DNA from: CAYFVR01 sp964346545
GTDB taxonomy: Bacteria > Desulfobacterota > Desulfobacteria > Desulfobacterales > Desulfococcaceae
Direction: 5' to 3'
DNA length: 6,744 nt
Assembly (NCBI GenBank): GCA_964346545.1
Contig: CAYFVR010000257.1
Location: 1 to 6,744 of the forward strand
In this document: positions 1-4,878 of the stretch, in pieces
Numbering within the stretch: position 1 is the stretch's first letter
How the letters are laid out: every line of letters starts with the position of its first letter
Made by a program: the position numbers and the translations under genes
The notes under the pieces: generated by a model
The model's database searches: none
The model's input: only the letters and a program-made list of their open reading frames with translations
What the model was told of the DNA's origin: nothing

Positions 1-1563
1 GGCGGCCAGATACTCCCGCGAGATGGCCCCGCCGTGGGCCTTCAGCAACGCCTTGGCCTCGTGCTCCAGCAGGGCCCGCCGTCCCTCCGCCCGGGCCTTG
101 GCGATGATGGACCGCCCTTCCTTTTTGGCCTTGGCCCCCCAGTTGAACATGAAATTGGTCTTCATGTGGTGGCGGCCCAGATAGTTCCCCCGCTCCGCCA
201 GCACCCCCACGCAGCGGCAGGCGATGTCCAGGGAATCGTAGACCGTGATGCCGTAGTAGCGCATGAGGTGCAGGGAATGGGGCTTTTCCGAGGTGTACAG
301 GCTGTGCAGCACGATCGGCTTTTTCCGCTTTTTCACCATCTTCCCCATGCGATGGGCCGCGTCCTCCTCCATCAGCGACAGGCTTTCGGCGAAGCGGATG
401 CCGTAGCCGCCGAACAGGCCGACGATGAGCAGACCGCCCACGTTGTGGTCCTTCAGGATGATGTCGGCGCAGTCGGCGAAAACCGTGGGGTCGGCGTCGG
501 TGCCGCCGGCCACGTCCACGGGATTGCGAACCGAGGCGGCCCAGGGCAGAATTTTCTTCAGCTGCTCCCGGGTCTTTTCCTCCAGCTCCGGCACCTCCAC
601 CCCCATGTCCGATAGAAGATCGGCGGCGATGGTGGCATGGCCGCCGCCGTCCGCCAGGATGGCCACCTTGTTGTTGCGCACCGCCGGCAGGCTGGCCAGG
701 GTTTCCGCCGCCGGAAACAGCTCGTCGGATTTTTCGATGACGATGATCCCGGCCCGTCGAAAGGCGCTTAGCGCCACTTCGGACATGCCGGCCAGGGCGC
801 CGGTATGGGAGCCGGCCGACCGCTTTCCCGTTTCGGAGCGTCCGCTTTTGAGGAGGATGATCGGCTTCGCTTCGCTGGTCTTGTGGGCCTCCATCAAAAA
901 TTCCCGGCCCTGGCGCATCCCTTCCACATACATCAAAATGGCCCGGGTTGCCGAATCTCCCTTGAAAAATTGCAGATACTCGTGAAATTTGATGTCGGCC
1001 TCGTTGCCCACGCCCACGTAGTAGGAAAAGCCCTGAAGGCTCTGGAGCCGGGCCTGGGTCATCAGCGTCAGCGCCATGTTGCCGCTTTGGGACAGCAGGG
1101 CGATGTTCCCCGAGGGCACCTCCTTGAGCCCCACCAGATTCATGTGGCTGCTCAGGTTCATCATGCCCGAGGTGTTGGGTCCGATGAGCCGGATGCCCTG
1201 CTCCCGGGCGACTTCCAGAATCTCCCCTTCCAGTTTTCGTCCTTCGGAACCGACCTCGCCGAAGCCGCCGGCGATGATCACCGCGCCCCGGACCCCCTTT
1301 TTCCCGCAGTCTTTCAAGATGGCCGGGATGGTCTTGGCCGGTGTGGTGATGAGCGCCATGTCCACCGGGTCGGGAATTTCGGAAACCGACGGGTGGCATT
1401 TGAGCCCGAGAATGCTTCGCTCCTTGGGATTGACCGGATAAATGACGCCTTCGTATTTTTCATCGATGAGGGTTCGAATGGCCTGAAATCCCCGCTTGGT
1501 TTCCACGCGGGACGCCCCCACCACCGCGACCGATTGAGCATTCAGCACGCCTTCCAGCGACAT
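1..1563 (-). CDS. Acyl-CoA synthetase, NDP-forming (acetate--CoA ligase, ADP-forming type), 3' end off the window
   Basis: An open frame of 521 codons runs without a stop from an ATG at 1563 to the left edge, so the C-terminus is missing. The enzyme family interconverts acyl-CoA + ADP + Pi with free acid + CoA + ATP. Visible order: CoA-binding Rossmann domain (about residues 5-130, starting SVAVVGASR, with GPNTSG at 128-133); succinyl-CoA-ligase-like domain (LLSQSGN at 156-162); and the phosphohistidine motif SAGSHTGALAG with the candidate phospho-His at residue 253, close to the His257 position of the Pyrococcus alpha subunit. From about residue 490 the sequence (LLEHEAKALLKAHG) looks like the start of the ATP-grasp domain, so alpha and beta parts are probably fused, as in the roughly 700-residue family members. 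GGAGG lies 12 nt before the ATG, a slightly long spacing, but the start matches where the family begins. The acyl substrate cannot be told. A Pat-type acetyltransferase fusion cannot be excluded without the C-terminus. Confidence 0.9.
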   Translation of the reverse strand, partial: MSLEGVLNAQSVAVVGASRVETKRGFQAIRTLIDEKYEGVIYPVNPKERSILGLKCHPSVSEIPDPVDMALITTPAKTIPAILKDCGKKGVRGAVIIAGGFGEVGSEGRKLEGEILEVAREQGIRLIGPNTSGMMNLSSHMNLVGLKEVPSGNIALLSQSGNMALTLMTQARLQSLQGFSYYVGVGNEADIKFHEYLQFFKGDSATRAILMYVEGMRQGREFLMEAHKTSEAKPIILLKSGRSETGKRSAGSHTGALAGMSEVALSAFRRAGIIVIEKSDELFPAAETLASLPAVRNNKVAILADGGGHATIAADLLSDMGVEVPELEEKTREQLKKILPWAASVRNPVDVAGGTDADPTVFADCADIILKDHNVGGLLIVGLFGGYGIRFAESLSLMEEDAAHRMGKMVKKRKKPIVLHSLYTSEKPHSLHLMRYYGITVYDSLDIACRCVGVLAERGNYLGRHHMKTNFMFNWGAKAKKEGRSIIAKARAEGRRALLEHEAKALLKAHGGAISREYLAA

Positions 1564-1680
1564 GACGGTACGTTTCCTCCCCCAATTCAGCGGCCCGGCG
1601 ACCCACCGCCGCCGTTCCAAATCCATTGCTTGCCGGCGCCCCCTGCGGCGCCGATTTCCAAACCATCGCGTTTAATCCCA

Positions 1681-1778
1681 ATGCCGTTCACCTTGGGAAT
1701 TCCAATGGACGAATCTGCATGATTTCCAAAGGGCGAATGCGATTCGCCCCCACCATTTTTCGCCAAAATGAACGGCAT
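1681..1778. repeat. 98-bp unit bounded by a 10-bp inverted repeat
   Basis: ATGCCGTTCA at 1681-1690 is the exact reverse complement of TGAACGGCAT at 1769-1778. Between them lie the GGAATTCC-centred palindrome and the GGGCGAAT hairpin, so the unit is nested and self-complementary at three scales. This resembles a small non-autonomous or REP-type element. No target-site duplication is obvious, and mobility is inference only. Confidence 0.4.
1731..1749 (-). terminator. GGGCGAAT hairpin, possible weak terminator of the enoyl-CoA hydratase gene
   Basis: A perfect 8-bp stem (GGGCGAAT/ATTCGCCC) surrounds a 3-nt loop, 34 bp downstream of the minus-strand stop. On the minus strand it is followed by TTTGGAAAT, only a poor U-tract, so intrinsic termination would be weak or partial. 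GGGCGA...TCGCCC palindromes are a common class of dispersed repeat in bacteria, and a REP-like identity is at least as likely as a terminator. Confidence 0.35.
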
Positions 1779-1783
1779 CGCGG

Positions 1784-2551
1784 TCAATCCCGCTTTCGGC
1801 CCTCGAACGCTTCCAACGACGCCTGGCGCTCCCGGGTGGTGACGCAGGCGAGGCAGGCTTCCACCTCGTAGGTCATCAACGCCTCCAGGCTGGCCTCCCC
1901 CGCCGCCAACTGGAGCCCCCGCTTGATCATGCGCAGGGAAAATGCGGAGTTGGCCGCGATTTTTGCCGCCATCTCCATGGCCGCGTCCATGAGTTGATCG
2001 GCCGGCACCGCCCGGTTCACCAAGCCGATCCGCTCCGCCTCCCGGCCGTCGATGTTTTCGGCGGTGAAGAGCAGTTCGCCCGCCTTTCCCGGCCCCACCA
2101 AATTTTGCAGCAGCCGAAACGCGCCCCCGGTGACCGATGAAGTCACCCGCGCCTCGGGCGAGCCGATGGCGGCGTCTTCCGCCGCGATCCGGATGTCGCA
2201 GGCCAGGGCCAGCTCGTAGCCGGAGCCCAGCGCGTAGCCGTTGACGGCCGCGATGGTCGGCTTTTCAAAGCGGATGATCCGGCGGCTCACCTCCTGAAGA
2301 TTTTCCAGATATTCCCGGTACTGCTCCGTGGTCCGGGTCTTGGATTCCTTCAGATCGGCGCCGGTGGAAAAAGCCCTTCCCTCCCCGGTGACGACCACCG
2401 CCTTGATTTCCGGGTCGGCCCCGGCGGCGGCCAGGGCGGCCTCCAGATCGGTCCACATTTGGCGGTTCATGGCGTTGAGCACCCGGGGCCGATTGAGCGT
2501 GACCCGGGCCACGCCCCCGCCGACCTCGTACCGCACCGTTTCCAGTTCCAT
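1784..2551 (-). CDS. Enoyl-CoA hydratase/isomerase (crotonase) family protein
   Basis: A 255-residue crotonase-fold protein, the usual family length. It should hydrate 2-enoyl-CoA to 3-hydroxyacyl-CoA, or catalyse a related crotonase reaction, in the cytoplasm. Oxyanion-hole segments are FSTGADLKE (61-69) and NGYALGSGYELA (104-115). The two glutamates matching rat crotonase Glu144 and Glu164 are present: Glu113 in GYELALACD and Glu133 in GSPEARV. The usual GxxPGxGGTQRL stretch is replaced by SSVTGGAFRL, and one oxyanion-loop glycine is Ser110, so the substrate may differ from short-chain crotonyl-CoA. The ATG at 2551 was chosen because AAGGAGG lies 7 nt upstream; a longer in-frame start at 2593 would add 14 residues unlike the family. 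The acyl-CoA synthetase follows on the same strand after 220 bp. Together they suggest fatty or aromatic acyl-CoA turnover; the exact pathway is not visible. Confidence 0.9.
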   Translation of the reverse strand: MELETVRYEVGGGVARVTLNRPRVLNAMNRQMWTDLEAALAAAGADPEIKAVVVTGEGRAFSTGADLKESKTRTTEQYREYLENLQEVSRRIIRFEKPTIAAVNGYALGSGYELALACDIRIAAEDAAIGSPEARVTSSVTGGAFRLLQNLVGPGKAGELLFTAENIDGREAERIGLVNRAVPADQLMDAAMEMAAKIAANSAFSLRMIKRGLQLAAGEASLEALMTYEVEACLACVTTRERQASLEAFEGRKRD

Positions 2552-2558
2552 CCCAAAA

Positions 2559-2565
2559 CCTCCTT
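2559..2565 (-). promoter_or_regulatory. Shine-Dalgarno site of the enoyl-CoA hydratase gene
   Basis: AAGGAGG on the minus strand, 7 nt from the ATG at 2551. It is near-perfect and fixes the start against the upstream alternative at 2593. Confidence 0.8.
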
Positions 2566-2591
2566 CTCCAAGCGGTTCGTTGGTTCCGGAC

Positions 2592-2621
2592 ACCCTACCC
2601 CCCTCTTTCCGAACTTGTCAA
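2592..2621 (-). promoter_or_regulatory. Predicted sigma70-type promoter for the enoyl-CoA hydratase gene
   Basis: On the minus strand a perfect TTGACA (2621-2616) is followed after 18 bp by TAGGGT (2597-2592). A start near 2585 would give a leader of about 35 nt containing the strong Shine-Dalgarno site. The -10 box matches the consensus at only three of six positions, but it closely resembles the box of the divergent plus-strand promoter. Confidence 0.5.
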
Positions 2622-2641
2622 ATAAAACGGGGGAGTTGAAA

Positions 2642-2651
2642 GCTTCGAAGC
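2642..2651. promoter_or_regulatory. Perfect palindrome GCTTCGAAGC between the divergent promoters
   Basis: This self-complementary 10-mer lies about 20 bp upstream of the minus-strand -35 box and about 40 bp upstream of the plus-strand -35 box. It could be a binding site for a regulator of either side. Short perfect palindromes also arise by chance, so the role is open. Confidence 0.25.
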
Positions 2652-2691
2652 GGGGCCGTCGAAATTTTTGGTCTTTTTTACCTAAATTCCA

Positions 2692-2720
2692 TTGACAACC
2701 GGCCGCATCCGTTGCAGGGT
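2692..2720 (+). promoter_or_regulatory. Predicted sigma70-type promoter for the NAD salvage cluster
   Basis: A perfect TTGACA (2692-2697) is followed after 17 bp by CAGGGT (2715-2720), in the most AT-rich stretch of the region. Transcription would start near 2727 and read pncB, the nicotinamidase-like gene and the fusion gene. Within the spacer an imperfect inverted pair CAAC (2696-2699)/GTTG (2711-2714) overlaps the promoter, a position where a repressor such as NrtR could act. The NrtR site of this lineage is not known to me, so the operator is speculative. Confidence 0.5.
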
Positions 2721-2743
2721 AAAGATAGAATGTCAAAGCGTCG

Positions 2744-2761
2744 CCTTCGGTCATCCGAGGG
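2744..2761 (+). promoter_or_regulatory. Inverted repeat/hairpin in the pncB leader
   Basis: CCTTCGG (2744-2750) and CCGAGGG (2755-2761) pair over 7 positions, one being G-U in RNA, around a TCAT loop. It lies just after the predicted transcription start. The 3' arm contains the GAGGG that would serve as ribosome site for the GTG start at 2768. It may be an RNA hairpin that hides this site, or a DNA operator; the sequence alone does not decide. Confidence 0.35.
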
Positions 2762-2794
2762 TTTTCAGTGTCTTTAACCGCAAAAGGCCGCGCC

Positions 2795-3979
2795 ATGATT
2801 ATCCAATCCTTGCTGGACACCGATCTGTACAAGCTGACCATGATGCAGGGCGTCCTTCATCAGTTCCCCTGGGCGGAGGTCTCCTACGGCTTCAAGTGCC
2901 GAACCCCGGGGGTGGATCTGCGCCCCATCGCGGAGGACCTGCGAGAGCAGATCGACCATTTTTGCGGGCTGCGCTTCACGCGGGAGGAGCTGGATTACCT
3001 CCGAAAGCTCCGGTTTATCAAGGAAGATTTCGTCCAATTCCTCCGGCTGTTCCATTTGCAAAGGGATTTCGTGCGGGTGGACGACGCCGGCGAGGAGCTG
3101 GACATCACCGTGCGCGGGCCGTGGCTCCACACCATTCCTTTCGAAGTGCCGCTGCTGGCGATGGTCAACGAGCTGTATTTTCGCAAGATCGCCCCCGCGC
3201 CGGACCTGGAGGCCGGAAAGGAAAAGCTCCACGAGAAGCTGGACAAGGTCCGGGCCGCCCGGAAAGCGGGCATTCCCTTTCTGTTTTCCGACTTCGGCAC
3301 CCGACGCCGATTTTCCCGGGACTGGCAGGACGAGCTGGTGGGCATTCTGAAACGGGAGGTTCCGGAAAGCCTCTCCGGCACCAGCAACGTGCTGTTCGCC
3401 AAAAAGCACGGGCTGACGCCCATCGGCACCATGGCCCACGAATGGATCATGGCGGCCCAGGCCCTGGGGCCCCGGCTGGTCAACAGCCAGAAATACGCCC
3501 TGGAACATTGGGCCCAGGAATACCGGGGCGATTTGGGCATCGCCCTGTCGGACACGGTGGGCTTCGACGCCTTCCTTCGGGATTTCGACATGTACTTCGC
3601 CAAACTGTTCGACGGCTGCCGCCACGACAGCGGCGATCCGTTCCAATGGGGCGACCGGCTCGTCGCCCATTACCAGTCGCTGCGCATCGACCCGTCCACC
3701 AAGCGGGCGGTCTTCAGCGACGGGCTTTCCTTCGACAAGGCCATCGAGATCGCCAAATATTTCCAGGGCCGCATTCAGACCTTTTTCGGCATCGGCACCA
3801 ATTTGACCAACGACATCGCCGGGAAGCCGGTGCAAATCGTGATGAAGCTGACCAACTGCTGCGGATCGCCCGTGGCCAAAATCTCCGATTCCCCGGGCAA
3901 ACAGATGTGCAACGACCAAAGCTATCTGGATTATCTGAAATCGGTCTTTAACGGAAAACCCGACGAGCACCGCCAGTAG
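2795..3979 (+). CDS. pncB: Nicotinate phosphoribosyltransferase
   Basis: This enzyme converts nicotinate + PRPP (with ATP hydrolysis) to nicotinate mononucleotide, the entry step of the Preiss-Handler route to NAD. The 394-residue length fits the short E. coli/Salmonella-type PncB. Family signatures are all present: SLLDTDLYKLTMMQ at 5-18, DFGTRRRFSR at 166-175, GTMAHEW with the phosphorylated-histidine equivalent at His215, RHDSGDP at 276-282, then FGIGTNLTND and KISDSPGK near the C-terminus. Start choice: the ATG at 2795 has AAAAGG 7 nt upstream and begins directly before the conserved N-terminus. A GTG at 2768 with GAGGG 6 nt upstream would add nine residues and cannot be excluded. It is the first gene of the plus-strand cluster; the nicotinamidase-like gene that supplies its substrate follows after 79 bp. 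Confidence 0.95.
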   Translation: MIIQSLLDTDLYKLTMMQGVLHQFPWAEVSYGFKCRTPGVDLRPIAEDLREQIDHFCGLRFTREELDYLRKLRFIKEDFVQFLRLFHLQRDFVRVDDAGEELDITVRGPWLHTIPFEVPLLAMVNELYFRKIAPAPDLEAGKEKLHEKLDKVRAARKAGIPFLFSDFGTRRRFSRDWQDELVGILKREVPESLSGTSNVLFAKKHGLTPIGTMAHEWIMAAQALGPRLVNSQKYALEHWAQEYRGDLGIALSDTVGFDAFLRDFDMYFAKLFDGCRHDSGDPFQWGDRLVAHYQSLRIDPSTKRAVFSDGLSFDKAIEIAKYFQGRIQTFFGIGTNLTNDIAGKPVQIVMKLTNCCGSPVAKISDSPGKQMCNDQSYLDYLKSVFNGKPDEHRQ

Positions 3980-4058
3980 GCAATTTGCGATCCATCCGAC
4001 GGCCAATTCTTTTGAACAGCCAACCGCCGCGAACAACCGGCGAAAAGAGAGGAACCCC

Positions 4059-4841
4059 ATGACCACCCATCTGCTCGTCATCGACCCCCAGAACTCCTTT
4101 TGCCATCCGGAGGGCGCGTTGTACGTGCCCGGGGCGGAGGAAGACATGAAACGGCTGGCCGGATTTATCCGTTCCGCCGGCGACCGGATCGACCGGGCCA
4201 CGGTCACCCTGGATTCCCACAACAAAATCCACGTCGCCCATCCCAACTGGTGGGTGGACGCCGACGGAAACCCGCCGGAGCCGTTCAGCGGCATGACTTT
4301 CGAGGATGTGCGGGACGGCAAATGGCGGGCCGCCGACCCCGACAACCAGGAATGGTCCATGCTCTACATGCGCCAGGTTCAATCCCAGACCGTCTGGCCG
4401 GTCCACTGCCTCATCGGCACCGAGGAGCACGAGGTGTTCGGCGACCTGCTGCCGGCGCTGAACGAATGGCGGGAGACCCACGACAACCTGGATTTCATCT
4501 TCAAGGGATTCAACCGCTACACCGAGCACTTTTCGGCCATCCGGGCGGCGGTGGAAATTATCGACGATCCGTTCACCCATCTCAACCGGGCCCTGCTGCG
4601 GGTGCTGGAGGAGGCCGACACGATTTTGGTGACGGGCGAGGCGGCCTCCCACTGCGTGGCCGACACCCTGGACGACGTGGTGGAATACAGCGAGGACAAG
4701 GAAATCGGCGGAAAGCTGACCCTGCTCACCGACACCATGTCGGCGGTGCCGGGCTTCGAGAAAACGGCGGACGCCTTTTTCGAACGCATGAAGAAGGCGG
4801 GGGCGCGATTCGCCACGACGGAGGAAATTTTGGGGGAATAA
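4059..4841 (+). CDS. pncA: Nicotinamidase-like cysteine hydrolase (isochorismatase family), large form
   Basis: It probably deamidates nicotinamide to nicotinate, feeding the preceding PncB. The 260-residue protein has the isochorismatase-fold catalytic triad: Asp9 in VIDPQNSF, Lys149 in FIFKGFN, and Cys199 in VTGEAASHCV. Metal ligands of nicotinamidases are matched by Asp52 and His54 (LDSHNKIH), a further His at 58 or 61, and His116 in VWPVHCLIGT, the counterpart of the WPxHC motif of mycobacterial PncA. The protein is longer than typical PncA (about 185-215 residues), mainly through a Trp- and Asp-rich insert at about 62-112 between metal-binding segments. GAGAGG lies 6 nt before the ATG. 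Genome context with pncB and an NMN/NaMN adenylyltransferase favours nicotinamidase over other isochorismatase-family activities, but a relative acting on another amide remains possible. Confidence 0.82.
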   Translation: MTTHLLVIDPQNSFCHPEGALYVPGAEEDMKRLAGFIRSAGDRIDRATVTLDSHNKIHVAHPNWWVDADGNPPEPFSGMTFEDVRDGKWRAADPDNQEWSMLYMRQVQSQTVWPVHCLIGTEEHEVFGDLLPALNEWRETHDNLDFIFKGFNRYTEHFSAIRAAVEIIDDPFTHLNRALLRVLEEADTILVTGEAASHCVADTLDDVVEYSEDKEIGGKLTLLTDTMSAVPGFEKTADAFFERMKKAGARFATTEEILGE

Positions 4842-4855
4842 GCGGCCGAGGCCGC
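4842..4855 (+). other. GC-rich hairpin in the gap before the fusion gene
   Basis: GCGGCC/GGCCGC directly after the stop at 4839-4841 can form a 5-6 bp stem with a 2-4 nt loop. No T-run follows, so it is not an intrinsic terminator. It could stabilise or attenuate the message ahead of the last gene, but may be a chance product of the high GC content. Confidence 0.25.
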
Positions 4856-4878
4856 GGGGGAAATGGAACCCAGCGGGA

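Larger units (their letters stand above)
1564..1783. repeat. Intergenic spacer packed with short palindromes and repeats (REP-like)
   Basis: There is no convincing gene between the two minus-strand acyl-CoA genes. Several repeats are visible. A 7-bp stem CGGCGCC/GGCGCCG (1634-1640, 1647-1653) is followed by GATTTCCAAA at 1653-1662, and that 10-mer recurs exactly at 1721-1730. A 10-bp inverted repeat ATGCCGTTCA/TGAACGGCAT (1681-1690, 1769-1778) encloses an imperfect 18-bp palindrome centred on GGAATTCC (1691-1708) and a perfect GGGCGAAT/ATTCGCCC hairpin (1731-1749). A 16-mer near-direct repeat (1664-1679 and 1776-1791, 14 of 16 identical) ends inside the upstream gene's stop region. The whole looks like a dispersed palindromic repeat unit rather than a promoter. 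Part of it would be transcribed as leader for the synthetase gene. Confidence 0.55.

Noticed and set aside
34..1722. Several plus-strand open frames over the left region (34-615, 425-985, 805-1722)
   Set aside because: They are shadows of the minus-strand acyl-CoA synthetase, which shows the CoA-binding and phosphohistidine motifs in order.
1587..1787. Small minus-strand frame (66 codons, TTG start overlapping the upstream stop) in the repeat-rich spacer
   Set aside because: No ribosome site, low-complexity Gly-rich translation, and it runs through palindromic repeats, which explains the open frame.
1626..1871. Plus-strand frame of 81 codons containing the peptide KGRMRFAPT
   Set aside because: This peptide is simply the translation of the GGGCGAAT hairpin. 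The frame overlaps the enoyl-CoA hydratase gene antisense and lacks a start signal.
2677..2723. TTTACC (2677-2682) and GGTAAA (2718-2723) flanking the plus-strand -35 box as an operator pair
   Set aside because: Only 6 bp per arm with 35 bp between them; too weak and too widely spaced for a normal dimer site.
2467..2841. Minus-strand frame of 124 codons across the divergent promoter region
   Set aside because: It overlaps both predicted promoters and the 5' ends of two well-supported genes, and its peptide has no family signature.
2774..4360. A 528-codon open frame on the minus strand, opposite pncB and the start of the nicotinamidase-like gene
   Set aside because: It lacks any recognisable motif, and its length follows from high GC and strong codon bias in the opposite genes, whose family motifs are clear.
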